Source of the DNA: Actinomyces sp.
GTDB taxonomy: Bacteria; Actinomycetota; Actinomycetes; Actinomycetales; Actinomycetaceae
Assembly (NCBI GenBank): GCA_022649165.1
Contig: JALCNR010000003.1
Location: forward strand, 124,001-188,000
DNA: 64,000 nucleotides
Direction of reading: 5' to 3'
Shown: piece by piece, positions 17,808 through 26,379 of the stretch
Position numbering within the stretch: the stretch's first letter is position 1
Layout of the letters: the number at the start of each line of letters is the position of its first letter
Position numbers and translations under genes: made by a program
The notes under the pieces: model-generated
What the model was told of the DNA's origin: nothing
The model's input: the letters and a program-made list of their open reading frames with translations, nothing else
Database searches by the model: none

Positions 17808-18461
17808 GTGACTGACCAACCACCCCGGCAGACGCCCCGCCAGCGCTACCTCGAGCACCGCCAGCGCACGCAGAGCCTGACGTTCTCCATCACCGCCATG
17901 GTGATGTCGCTGCTGGTCATCGTCAGCCTGCTGGTCCTCATGGGCATCGTCAAGCCGCCGTTCGGCGATGAGTTCTCCGCCGGGGTGGACTACGCGGAGG
18001 TCGGCGACACCCCGTGCCCCTCATCCGGTTCCTCGGTCCCGGATCCCTCGACGGTCACCGTCCAGGTCCTCAACGCCTCCTCCCGGCAGGGCGTCGCGGG
18101 CGCGGCCACGTCCATGCTCCAGGGCGCGGGCTTCACGACGCTGGACCCCGGCAACGCGGACGCGGCCGTGATCAGCGCCGTTGAGATCGACGCGGGGCCG
18201 CGCGCCGTCGACGCCGCCTACGCGGTCGCCCGCTTCTTCCCCGACTCGCGTGTGACGCTGACCAGCTCGACGGACACGACGGTCACGGTCGTCCTGGGCA
18301 CGTTCTACGAGGGCGCGCTCTCCACGGAGGAGGCCCAGTCCGCTGCGTCGGACACCGCGATGTCCGGCGGCGGGACGTGCCTGCCCGTCGACCCCGGCAT
18401 GCTCGCGAAGCTCACGGCCGACCAGTCCGGCCAGTCGGGCGCCACGCAGTCCGGCGAATAG
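17808..18461 (+). CDS. LytR C-terminal domain protein, membrane anchored
   Basis: 217 residues. A cytoplasmic N-terminus rich in Arg/Gln (about 1-25) precedes one membrane helix (about 30-52). An extracytoplasmic part contains a LytR_C-type domain (VTVQVLNASSRQGVAGAAT...) at about 85-180, then a Ser/Gly/Gln tail. LytR_C domains occur at the end of LCP ligases or alone, as here; no catalytic activity is known for the isolated domain. The GTG at 17808 is preferred to an ATG nine bases upstream because of the -10 box. Convergent with the uracil permease. Confidence 0.8.
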   Translation: MTDQPPRQTPRQRYLEHRQRTQSLTFSITAMVMSLLVIVSLLVLMGIVKPPFGDEFSAGVDYAEVGDTPCPSSGSSVPDPSTVTVQVLNASSRQGVAGAATSMLQGAGFTTLDPGNADAAVISAVEIDAGPRAVDAAYAVARFFPDSRVTLTSSTDTTVTVVLGTFYEGALSTEEAQSAASDTAMSGGGTCLPVDPGMLAKLTADQSGQSGATQSGE

Positions 18462-18487
18462 ACCGGGCCCCTCCCTGGGCGCTGCGC

Positions 18488-19897
18488 TCAGCTGCGGCCC
18501 GTCGGCGCGGCGCTGTCCGGCTCGGCGCCCGCCGTCTCCTGCGGGGCCGATCCGCGGCGCGTCGCATAGGCCGCCGACTCCAGATCCGCGCCCGCCGGGG
18601 CCGACGCCGGGGAGGCCGCCTCGAGGTTCGTGCCGCGCAGCTTCGAGATCCATCGCATGCCGTGGTAGACGAGCAGCGCGGATCCCGTGCCCAGCGCGAT
18701 GCCCTCGAAGGACATGCCCAGCGGGTTCCACGTGAAGTTCGCGATCGCGACGATGAGGGAGACGGCCGCCGTGTTGAGGTTGACGGGATCGGAGAAGTCC
18801 ACGCGGTTCTGCACCCAGATGCGCACGCCGAGCATGCCGATCATGCCGTACAGCACGGTGGCGGCCCCACCCAGGACGCCGTCGGGGATCGTCGCGATCA
18901 CCGCACCGAACTTCGGCATGAGGGAGAGGATCAGGGCGGTGAGGGCCGCCACGACATAGGAGGCCGTCGAGTAGACGCGCGTGGCGGCCATGACCCCGAT
19001 GTTCTCCGCGTAGGTGGTCGTTCCCGATCCGCCTCCGGCGCCCGCGACCATCGTCGACAGGCCGTCGGAGAACAGGGCCCGCCCGATCATGCCGTCGAGG
19101 TTCCTGCCGGTCATGGCCGCCACGGACTTGACGTGGCCGACGTTCTCCGCGATGAGGACGAAGACGACGGGGACGAACAGGCCCAGCGTCGAGGGGTCGA
19201 AGGACGGCGAGTGGAACTCGGGCAGACCGATCCAGGCCGCCTGCCCGATGGCGGAGAAGTCGACCTGTCCCTGGATGACGGCCGCGAGGTAGCCGATGAG
19301 GACGCCGAAGAGGATGGACAGGCGCCCGATGATGCCCTTGAACAGGACGGTGATCACGCAGATCGAGACGATGGTGACCAGCGCGGTCACCGGTCCGCCC
19401 TTCACCCAGTTCCACGCGGCGGGAGCCAGGTTGAGGCCGATGAGCGCCACGATCGCGCCCGTGACGACCGGGGGCATGACCACATCGATCCAGCGCGCGC
19501 CCGCGACCATGACGATGCCGCCCACGATGGCCAGCGTGGCCCCCGTCGCGATGATGCCGCCCAGCGCGTAGGACTGCCCCAGGCTGGCGGACACGGCCGT
19601 GATCGGCGCGATGAGCGCGAAGGAGGACCCCAGGTAGGAGGGGAGCTTGCCGGCCGTGATGAGGAAGAAGAGCAGGGTCCCCACAGCCGTGAAGAACAAG
19701 GTCGTGTTGGGCGGGAACCCGGTGATGAGCGGCACCAGGAAGGTCGCGCCGAACATTGCGACGACGTGCTGGGCTCCGATGCCGATGGTGCGCGGCCAGG
19801 AGAGGCGCTCGTCCGGGGCGACGACCTCTCCGGGTGCGATGTGGGTGCCGTCGCCGTGAAGCTTCCAGCGGAAGAGGGCGTGACTGGGCTCGCTCAT
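18488..19897 (-). CDS. uraA: uracil-xanthine permease family transporter
   Basis: Nucleobase/H+ symporter of the NCS2 (NAT) family, with about fourteen membrane segments. Seen: PLITGFPPNTTLFFTAVGT near the start, LIAENVGHVKSV and the UraA-type signature TTTYAENIGVMA(A)TRVYS. 469 residues, with a disordered Ala/Ser/Pro-rich C-terminal tail of about 50 residues. The start is the ATG at 19897 (CGGAGACG upstream); longer in-frame starts only read through the upstream region. Uracil is the likely substrate from the signature; no pyrimidine operon is adjacent. Confidence 0.9.
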   Translation of the reverse strand: MSEPSHALFRWKLHGDGTHIAPGEVVAPDERLSWPRTIGIGAQHVVAMFGATFLVPLITGFPPNTTLFFTAVGTLLFFLITAGKLPSYLGSSFALIAPITAVSASLGQSYALGGIIATGATLAIVGGIVMVAGARWIDVVMPPVVTGAIVALIGLNLAPAAWNWVKGGPVTALVTIVSICVITVLFKGIIGRLSILFGVLIGYLAAVIQGQVDFSAIGQAAWIGLPEFHSPSFDPSTLGLFVPVVFVLIAENVGHVKSVAAMTGRNLDGMIGRALFSDGLSTMVAGAGGGSGTTTYAENIGVMAATRVYSTASYVVAALTALILSLMPKFGAVIATIPDGVLGGAATVLYGMIGMLGVRIWVQNRVDFSDPVNLNTAAVSLIVAIANFTWNPLGMSFEGIALGTGSALLVYHGMRWISKLRGTNLEAASPASAPAGADLESAAYATRRGSAPQETAGAEPDSAAPTGRS

Positions 19898-20177
19898 GCG
19901 GGCGTCTCCGATCAGTCGATGGGCTGGGCCGATGAACCGGTCGGGACACCAGACTACCGCTCGGGTCCTCCCCTCCCCGCAGGCGTGCCACGTCGTGGTC
20001 ATGTTGTGGTCATCGTCTCGTCAATCTCCGCTACCGGACGACGAGGGCCGCCCTGCCCCGGGAGGCCGGCCGGCGACGGGGCCGGAGGCGCTGTGGCATG
20101 CTGGGGGCGACCCGGCGGGGAGACGCGCCGACCGGCCGCCCGGGCCCCGATGCGCGGGCGATGGAGGAGGACCAGGG

Positions 20178-20543
20178 ATGGGCACTGCTGGCATGGGTCC
20201 CCGAGCCGCCGGTGCGGCCGCGGGGACGCCCCCGTCCCTCGCGCCCCTCCCCTTCCCCGGCACGGACCAGGTCGACCCGGCCCGGGTCTTCCGCGCCTCC
20301 GGCTACACCTCGCCCGCGCCGTCGCGGAACGGAGTGGCGCAGGTCGCGCTGTGGCTGTCCGTCGCCTTCCTGGTGCCGCTGCCGCCCCTGCTGGCGGTCA
20401 GCGCCGCGCTCGGCGGCATCGCCTGGATCCGCGCGGGCGGCCGGGGCGGGGCGGGGCTGCGGGCCGCTCGGGGCGCCGTCGCGATCTCCGCCTCGGGGAT
20501 CGCGCTGTGGGGGCTGCTGATCCTGCTCATCTGGACGGCGTGA
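20178..20543 (+). CDS. DUF4190-like small membrane protein
   Basis: 121 residues. The first ~45 residues are Gly/Ala/Pro-rich and probably disordered. Two hydrophobic helices follow (about 55-85 and 98-120), separated by an Arg/Gly loop, resembling DUF4190-type proteins. The start is the ATG at 20178 with GGAGGACC just upstream; a second ATG lies 15 bases further. The function is unknown. Confidence 0.6.
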   Translation: MGTAGMGPRAAGAAAGTPPSLAPLPFPGTDQVDPARVFRASGYTSPAPSRNGVAQVALWLSVAFLVPLPPLLAVSAALGGIAWIRAGGRGGAGLRAARGAVAISASGIALWGLLILLIWTA

Positions 20544-20643
20544 CCGATCCCTCTCCGGTCTCGGACCGGGGGCCGGGTGCGCCGCACGCCGTGTGCGGAC
20601 GTCCATCCCCGCTGCCCGGCCGGTGACCGCGGCCTCCGATGCC

Positions 20644-20649
20644 TAGAGT
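20644..20649 (+). promoter_or_regulatory. -10 box of leaderless amidotransferase-like gene
   Basis: TAGAGT, six bases before ATG 20656. Confidence 0.55.
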
Positions 20650-20655
20650 TGACGC

Positions 20656-21390
20656 ATGCGTCCATTTCTTCTTGTCTCCACGCGCCCGGAGGACGAGGCC
20701 ATCGAGGCCGAGTATCGGTCCTTCCAGCGTGCGTCGGGCCGAAGCCCCGACGCCCTCGAACAGGTGCGCTCCGACATGCTCGGACTGCCGGAGATCGACG
20801 TCCAGGCCTACTCGGGCATCATCGTCGCCGGCTCCCCCTACGGGACGACCACCCCGGAGGACCGCAAGTCGCCCACCCAGAAGCGCACCGAGCAGGAGCT
20901 CACCCGCCTGCTCGCGGAGATCGTCGCGGCCGGCACGCCGTGCCTGACCACCGGGTACGGCACGGAGGTCGCCACCGTGCTGCGCGGGGGCGTCGTGACG
21001 ACGAAGTGGGCGGAGCTGCCCTCCATCATCGAGATCGAGCTCACCCCCGAGGGCAGGGAGGATCCGCTCCTCGCCGACTTCCCGCCGAGCTTCCACACCT
21101 ACGTCGGTCACCACGAGGCCGTCGAGGCCCCGCCCGAGGGCGCCGTGGTCCTGGCCAGGTCGATGACCTGCCCCGTCCAGATGATGCGGCTGGGACCGAC
21201 CTTCTACGCGACGCAGTTCAATCCCGAGCTGGACTCGGACGCCATCCGCAGCCGCCTGTCCACCTACGCCGACGCCGGGTACTCCGGCACCGACGACATG
21301 GACTCCCTGGTCCTCCTCGGCCGCGACGGCCCCGGCGGGCACCAGGCGGGCGTGGTCGTGCGGCATTTCGTGGACATGTTCGCCCGCTGA
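20656..21390 (+). CDS. class I glutamine amidotransferase-like protein lacking the catalytic Cys and His
   Basis: 244 residues with the overall class I GATase layout: IIVAGSPYG (about 55-63), the nucleophile-elbow region TPCLTTGYGTE (94-104), GHHEAV (151-156) and YATQFNPE (184-191). In active enzymes the elbow reads G-x-C-x-G-x-Q and the second motif QFHPE. Here the Cys position is Gly100 and the His position is Asn189, while Glu191 is kept. I infer a protein that cannot hydrolyse glutamine: a binding or regulatory pseudoenzyme, or one with another chemistry. The open frame is intact and well conserved in style, so it is not simply a decaying gene. It begins with a leaderless-type promoter and is convergent with the VOC-like gene. 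Confidence 0.75.
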   Translation: MRPFLLVSTRPEDEAIEAEYRSFQRASGRSPDALEQVRSDMLGLPEIDVQAYSGIIVAGSPYGTTTPEDRKSPTQKRTEQELTRLLAEIVAAGTPCLTTGYGTEVATVLRGGVVTTKWAELPSIIEIELTPEGREDPLLADFPPSFHTYVGHHEAVEAPPEGAVVLARSMTCPVQMMRLGPTFYATQFNPELDSDAIRSRLSTYADAGYSGTDDMDSLVLLGRDGPGGHQAGVVVRHFVDMFAR

Positions 21391-21406
21391 GCCCGGGTCG
21401 ACGGGG

Positions 21407-22204
21407 TCAGCGGTCCGAGGCGACTTCGTCGGCGGCGGCCTGCTCCTGCGGATCCGCATACTCATAGGCCGGATCGTCCAGCGGCGGCTGGACCAGCCGC
21501 AGGACCCAGTCCGAGGGCGTCGGGACGCTCACGGACCATCCCCATGACTGCTCGGTCAGGGAGACGTCCAGGCCCTCGTCCGCCAGCCGGTCGCATTCGG
21601 TGCGCGGCGTGTCCGTCTCCAGCGCCAGGATCGCGGTCGCGTCGCGTCCGACGGTCGGCAGCGGCGCCTCGCGGCGCGAGACCGCCATCAGCCCGTCGGA
21701 GGCGAGCTCGGCATACGTCCCGTCGACGGCCCAGAACCTCGGCTCCCACCCCAGGGCCTCCAGACCCTGGCGGACCGCGTCCACCTCGATCGCGTTGACA
21801 CGGGCGAGGACGCGCAGGGACGGCGCCCCGGGGTTCCCGTCATCCGCGGCCTCCCCGCCCGCATCCTCCGTGACCGTCACCCATCCCAAGTCGGGGACCT
21901 CGACGCGCAGCTCGTCCCCGAACGCCTGACGCGCCAGCCGGGTGGCGAGGCCCGCGGCGTCCGCATCGCGGCGGAAGGCCTCGAGGCCGGGCACCGTCCA
22001 CGCGAGTTTCACCGTGCCCTCGGGCAGGCCCGGGGGTTCGTGGGCGGCGTGCAGGGCGATCGAGCCGGCCTCCCCCCGGTAGACGGTGAAGACGTCGTCA
22101 CCGGACTCGCGCCGCAGCCCGATGGTCTCCATCAGGTCCCTCCACAGGGCGATGCGCCCCGTGAAGATGATCGGCTGGACGCGCAGAGTATGCGAGCTGT
22201 CCAT
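21407..22204 (-). CDS. glyoxalase/VOC-like protein
   Basis: 265 residues. The N-terminal part (QPIIFTGRIALWRDLMETIGLR...) reads like a vicinal-oxygen-chelate half-domain. A second, weaker copy seems to begin near residue 130 (LRVLARVNAIEVDAVRQGLEALGWEPR), ending in an acidic Ala/Glu/Asp tail. The metal ligands of true glyoxalases are not evident, so a binding role is as likely as catalysis. The start is the ATG at 22204, with GGAGGACAC upstream; a GTG codon directly precedes it. Confidence 0.6.
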   Translation of the reverse strand: MDSSHTLRVQPIIFTGRIALWRDLMETIGLRRESGDDVFTVYRGEAGSIALHAAHEPPGLPEGTVKLAWTVPGLEAFRRDADAAGLATRLARQAFGDELRVEVPDLGWVTVTEDAGGEAADDGNPGAPSLRVLARVNAIEVDAVRQGLEALGWEPRFWAVDGTYAELASDGLMAVSRREAPLPTVGRDATAILALETDTPRTECDRLADEGLDVSLTEQSWGWSVSVPTPSDWVLRLVQPPLDDPAYEYADPQEQAAADEVASDR

Positions 22205-22304
22205 CACGTGTCCTCCCTCTCCGGCGGGCCCGCGCCCGGCCTCTCCTGCCCTCCGGCCGGGCCCTCGGGACCAACCTAGCGCCGGGAGGCCGCGATATCC
22301 GCGC

Positions 22305-23270
22305 TCACCACCGGAAGTCGTCGGGGGAGATCCGCCCCTCCGTGCCCGTCTGCCATCCGCCGCGCGCCAGCGCGAAGCTCCTCCCGCTCGCCGTGTTCCA
22401 GCAGGAGACCCCGTCCTGGGTCGACACGCACGCCGAGTGCCCGTTCGTCGCGGACGACCCATAGGCCAGCGGGCTTCCGCCGCCACTGACGGCGGATCCG
22501 CAGCTCAGACCCGCCGACTCCCCCGTCGCGGTGATCGTCGTCGTGGTCGCGCCGCAGCTCTCGAACCCCGCGGTCGCGTAGCTCTGCTCGAGGATCGAGC
22601 ACGTCACGACGTCCTCGCCCAGGTCGCACAGGATATTGCCCGAGGGCGCCGTGAACGACTGCGCCAGCACCGCGCCGTCCGGCGCGGGGTACTTCTCCGA
22701 TTCCGCCTCCGATGCGCTGGGGGTGGGGGACGAGGGCGACTCTGTCGACGGGGCGGTCGTCGAGGGCTGCGGCGAGGCCGATGGCTGCGACTGGGTGGCG
22801 CCGTCGCCGCCGAAGGCGCCCGAGAAGATCGCGATGACGATCCCCGCCAGAGCCAGGGCGACGACCAGCAGGAGCGCGAGCGCCGCTTTCATCCCCGTCG
22901 AGCTCTTCCTCGCCGGGGGCTCGCTGTCCGCCTGGCGAAGGCCCTGGGCCGGCGTCTCCCCGGCCGCCGCGACCGGCGGGAAGACGGGAGCGGGTCCCGC
23001 AGAGCCGGTGGCCGGCCCCGTCTGCGGGGCAAGGACGATCGTCCGATCGGGCGCGGACTCGAACCGCGCCCGATCGGCCAGGGCCTCGTTGACGGAGGCG
23101 TCCCCCAGGGCGCGCAGCCAGTCGAGCAGTCCCTGGTAGGCGGAGGGGTTCGCGGCGACCGCTGCGCGCAGCTGCGGGTAGTGGAAGGCGATCTGGCGCA
23201 GCGTCTCCTGGTCGGTGGCAGGATTCGAGGCCGCTGCGGCCAGCCCCTGCGGGATCTCTGCACCCGGCAT
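22305..23270 (-). CDS. membrane protein with N-terminal variant leucine-rich repeat domain
   Basis: 321 residues. Residues about 10-75 (ASNPATDQETLRQIAFHYPQLRAAVAANPSAY) form a helical repeat like the actinobacterial variant leucine-rich repeat domain found in Ser/Thr-kinase-related and exported proteins. A linker, one membrane helix (about 130-152) and a Ser/Pro/Thr-rich stalk follow. The outer domain has six cysteines (NILCDL, VTCSIL, ESCGAT, LSCGSA, SACVST, VSCWNT) that could form disulfides. The start is the ATG at 23270 with AAAGGTG upstream. Plausibly a surface sensor or adhesion component; the function is unknown. Confidence 0.7.
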   Translation of the reverse strand: MPGAEIPQGLAAAASNPATDQETLRQIAFHYPQLRAAVAANPSAYQGLLDWLRALGDASVNEALADRARFESAPDRTIVLAPQTGPATGSAGPAPVFPPVAAAGETPAQGLRQADSEPPARKSSTGMKAALALLLVVALALAGIVIAIFSGAFGGDGATQSQPSASPQPSTTAPSTESPSSPTPSASEAESEKYPAPDGAVLAQSFTAPSGNILCDLGEDVVTCSILEQSYATAGFESCGATTTTITATGESAGLSCGSAVSGGGSPLAYGSSATNGHSACVSTQDGVSCWNTASGRSFALARGGWQTGTEGRISPDDFRW

Positions 23271-23398
23271 CTTCGGCACCTTTCGATGGACAGCGCGGGG
23301 ACTCCCATAATCTACGCGGGTCCGTCGCCGGCCCCACATCAAAGGCGCGACGGGTGACGCCCGTCACTCCCGACGTGCGGGCCTCCGCGGCAGGACCG

Positions 23399-24166
23399 TC
23401 ACGCCGGGCGGAAGGCGAAGGACTCGAATCCCAGGGCGCCGATGTCGCGGGCCAGCGCGCGAACCTGGTCATCCCACCCCACCGCGCCCGCGCGGAAGCC
23501 CTGCGGGGCGCCGAGGCCGCGCGCCTGCTGCAGCGCGAAGACCGGCATGCCCATCGCGCGGACCGCCTCGGCCACCGCGAGGCCGTCCGCGGGCCCGTCC
23601 GGGTAGACGGTGAGCCGCACCTCGCAGTCGACCTCCGGGTGCTCCGCCATCACGCGCAGGGACGCCCAGGCCTTCTCTCCGGCGCCCGGGCGGCCGGCCA
23701 CCTGCTCGTAGTCCCCGCCGGGCAGCGCCTTGATGTCGAGGCCCACCCAGTCCAGGAGCCCCGCCTCCACCAGTTCGCGCAGGCGCCGGGGGTAGGGGCC
23801 CGCCGTGTGGAGGCCCACCAGGTACCCGGCCCCGCGGACCCGGCGGGCGGCGGCGGCCAGGGCGGGCTGGCGGGTGGCCTCGCCGCCGGAGAACACGACG
23901 CCGTCGAGCAGCCCGTGGCGGCGCGCCATGAGGTCCTCGACCTGCCCCCAGTCGACGACGCCGGGGATCCTCGGATCGATGATCGCGTGGTTGTGGCAGT
24001 AGGGGCACAGCCAGGGGCATCCCTGGCAGAAGACGGTGGCCACCAGCCGGCCCGGCCAGTCGACGCTGGACATCGGTGTGAGGCCGGCGATCTGGAGGTC
24101 CTCGGCCGCGGGCCCTCCGCCGACGCGCGGGCCGCCCTCGTCAACGGGGCCGGAGGATCCCTCCAC
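23399..24166 (-). CDS. nrdG: anaerobic ribonucleoside-triphosphate reductase activating protein
   Basis: Radical SAM activase that installs the glycyl radical on NrdD. The cluster motif CPWLCPYC (Cys50, Cys54, Cys57) and FSGGEAT for SAM binding are visible. 255 residues from GTG 24166, which lies six bases after the nrdD stop; no strong ribosome site is seen, and a shorter start at the Met near residue 32 (MSSVDWPGR) cannot be excluded. Operon with nrdD. Confidence 0.92.
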   Translation of the reverse strand: MEGSSGPVDEGGPRVGGGPAAEDLQIAGLTPMSSVDWPGRLVATVFCQGCPWLCPYCHNHAIIDPRIPGVVDWGQVEDLMARRHGLLDGVVFSGGEATRQPALAAAARRVRGAGYLVGLHTAGPYPRRLRELVEAGLLDWVGLDIKALPGGDYEQVAGRPGAGEKAWASLRVMAEHPEVDCEVRLTVYPDGPADGLAVAEAVRAMGMPVFALQQARGLGAPQGFRAGAVGWDDQVRALARDIGALGFESFAFRPA

Positions 24167-24172
24167 GCGAGT

Positions 24173-26029
24173 TCACGCCCCGACGGGAGGGAACGCGCTG
24201 ACCAGCTCCCCATGTCGGTCGGCGGCTTGTTCGGAGAACATCTCCCGCTCGTGGTACTCGCCCTTCTTGCCGATGTTGAAGGACTGGACCGGACGGAAGT
24301 AGCCCATCACCCGCGTCCAGACCTCGCAGGGCTGGGGATCGCGGTCGGGGTGGGCCTCGGCGCACTTCTCGCACTCGACGTGCTCGCCCGCCAGGTATCC
24401 GTGGACCGGGCAGATCGAGAACGTCGGCGTGATCGTGATGTAGGGGACCTTGAAGGCGGTGAGCGAGCGGCGCACCATCTGCTTGCAGGCCTCCCCGGAA
24501 CTCATCCGCTCGCCCATGTAGAGGTGGAGGACGGTGCCGCCCGTGTACTTGCCCTGGAGGACCTCCTGCTCCTCCAGCGCCTGGAACGGGTCGTCGGTGT
24601 AGCCGACCGGCAGTTGCGAGGAGTTCGTGTAGTAGGGCTCGTCCGCGGTGCCGGCGCGCAGGATGCCGGGGAAACGCTTCCCGTCCTCCTTGGCGAAGCG
24701 GTAGGTCGTGCCCTCGGCCGGGGTGGCCTCGAGGTTGTACATGTGGCCCGTGGCCTCCTGCAGCTCCACCATGCGGGCGCGGACATGGTCGAGGAGGCGC
24801 TCGCACATCTGGCGCCCCTCGGAGAAGGAGATGTCCGCGCGGTCGTCGGTGTAGTTGCGGACCATCTCGTTCATGCCGTTGACGCCGACGGTGGAGAAAT
24901 GGTTGTCGAGAGTCCCGAGGTAGCGCTTCGTGTAGGGGAACAGGCCGCGGTCCATATGGAGCTGGATGACCGCGCGCTTCCTCTCCAGCGTGTCGGAGGC
25001 CAGGTCGATGAGGCGGTCCAGGTGGGCCAGCAAGGCCGGCATGTCGCCCTTGTGCTCATAGCCCAGCCGCGCCATGTTGATCGTCACGACGCCCACCGAG
25101 CCCGTCAGCTCCGCGGAGCCGAACAGCCCGTTCCCTCGCTTGAGCAGTTCGCGCAGGTCGAGCTGGAGACGGCAGCACATGGAGCGGATCATGTGGGGAT
25201 CCAGGTCGGAGTTGATGAAGTTCTGGAAGTAGGGCAGGCCGTACTTCGCGGTCATCTCGAACAACCGGTTCGCGTTGTCGGCGTCCCAGTCGAAGTCGGG
25301 TGTGATGTTGTAGGTGGGGATCGGGAAGGTGAACACGCGCCCGTCCGCGTCGCCGCCGCTCATCACCTCGATGAACGCCCGGTTGATGAGGTCCATCTCC
25401 TCCTGGAGGTCACCGTAGGAGAAGTCCATGACCTCGTCCCCGATGAGCGGATGCTCGTCGGCAAGATCGTCCGGGCAGGTCCAGTCGAAGGTGAGGTTGG
25501 TGAACGGGCATTGCGAGCCCCACCGGCTGGGCACGTTGAGGTTGAAGATCAGCTCCTGCATGCACTGGACGATGTCCTCATAGCCCATGTGGTCCAGGCG
25601 CACGAACGGCGCCATGTAGGTGTCGAAGGAGCTGAACGCCTGGGCGCCAGCCCACTCGTTCTGCAGGGTGCCGAGGAAGTTGACGATCTGCCCGCACGCG
25701 GAGGAGAAGTGCTTCGGCGGGGCGGAGGAGATGGCTCCGGCCACCCCGTTGAAGCCCTCCTGGATGAGGCGCTTGAGGGACCATCCCGCGCAGTACCCGG
25801 CGAACATGTCGAGGTCGTGGATGTGCAGATCCCCCTCGCGGTGGGCGGTGGCGGCCTCGGGGCTGTAGATGCGCTCGAGCCAGTAGTTCGCGACCATCTT
25901 GCCCGACGTGTTGAGGATGAGGCCCCCCAGCGAGTAGCCCTGGTTCGCGTTGGCATTGACACGCCAGTCGGAACGGTCGAGGTACTCCTCGATCGTGCTG
26001 ATAGCGTCAACGTCATAGCGGGCGTTCAT
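24173..26029 (-). CDS. nrdD: anaerobic ribonucleoside-triphosphate reductase
   Basis: Class III reductase making dNTPs without oxygen, using a glycyl radical and formate or a thiol system. It contains the (Q)GYSLGGL and HIHDLDM stretches near the N-terminus. The C-terminal zinc site is CPVHGY...CEKC, and the glycyl-radical loop RVMGY has Gly576. 618 residues. The N-terminus is short; no ATP-cone is visible, so the usual dATP-binding allosteric domain appears absent. The start is the ATG at 26029, with AAGGAGCC upstream. Two NrdR-like boxes lie upstream, which fits repression of nrd operons by NrdR. Confidence 0.95.
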   Translation of the reverse strand: MNARYDVDAISTIEEYLDRSDWRVNANANQGYSLGGLILNTSGKMVANYWLERIYSPEAATAHREGDLHIHDLDMFAGYCAGWSLKRLIQEGFNGVAGAISSAPPKHFSSACGQIVNFLGTLQNEWAGAQAFSSFDTYMAPFVRLDHMGYEDIVQCMQELIFNLNVPSRWGSQCPFTNLTFDWTCPDDLADEHPLIGDEVMDFSYGDLQEEMDLINRAFIEVMSGGDADGRVFTFPIPTYNITPDFDWDADNANRLFEMTAKYGLPYFQNFINSDLDPHMIRSMCCRLQLDLRELLKRGNGLFGSAELTGSVGVVTINMARLGYEHKGDMPALLAHLDRLIDLASDTLERKRAVIQLHMDRGLFPYTKRYLGTLDNHFSTVGVNGMNEMVRNYTDDRADISFSEGRQMCERLLDHVRARMVELQEATGHMYNLEATPAEGTTYRFAKEDGKRFPGILRAGTADEPYYTNSSQLPVGYTDDPFQALEEQEVLQGKYTGGTVLHLYMGERMSSGEACKQMVRRSLTAFKVPYITITPTFSICPVHGYLAGEHVECEKCAEAHPDRDPQPCEVWTRVMGYFRPVQSFNIGKKGEYHEREMFSEQAADRHGELVSAFPPVGA

Positions 26030-26103
26030 CGGAGGCTCCTTCATCGCATGGCCGGCTGTGGGCTGCCGCTGCAGGCTGGGGCTGCGCGGGCCCACCGGGC
26101 CAG

Positions 26104-26119
26104 GCACTACATCTTGTGT
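26104..26119 (-). promoter_or_regulatory. NrdR-like box 1
   Basis: GCACTACATCTTGTGT resembles the NrdR consensus ACAC(A/T)ATAT(A/T)T(A/T)GTGT, best in its right half. It starts 32 bases from box 2, i.e. about three helical turns, the spacing typical of NrdR box pairs. Confidence 0.6.
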
Positions 26120-26135
26120 TTTCCTCGCCGCCCGG

Positions 26136-26151
26136 ACACTGTATCTAGTTC
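26136..26151 (-). promoter_or_regulatory. NrdR-like box 2
   Basis: ACACTGTATCTAGTTC resembles the NrdR consensus, best in its left half. It is in phase with box 1, 107-122 bases upstream of the nrdD start. Confidence 0.6.
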
Positions 26152-26316
26152 TCCTTGTCGATGGGACCGACGCGCGGCGTGTCGTCGCGGCCCCAGCGGG
26201 TCCGGCTCACAGTCCTCGACGAACCTGGGCCCTTGGTCCCAGGGAGTTCTCTGGGGGGACTGGCTCCCGACGGGGCGGGGACGGTCGCGCCGACACGCGC
26301 CCCGGAGCATGCGGAA

Positions 26317-26359
26317 GGGGCCGACCCGGCCGTCCGGCGTGGACGGTCGGACCGGCCCC
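26317..26359 (-). terminator. Hairpin terminator downstream of DoxX gene
   Basis: Two 19-base arms (26317-26335 and 26341-26359) pair at 16 of 19 positions around the five-base loop GGCGT. It lies 20 bases beyond the stop of the minus-strand DoxX gene. No T-tract follows, as is common in GC-rich actinobacteria. Confidence 0.7.
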
Positions 26360-26379
26360 CGAAGCCGGTCAGCGAGGGA

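Larger units (their letters stand above)
26030..26379. other. 350-base gap between nrdD and the DoxX gene
   Basis: No coding sequence is supported. It holds two NrdR-like boxes near the nrdD side and a strong hairpin near the DoxX side, both listed separately. Confidence 0.6.
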
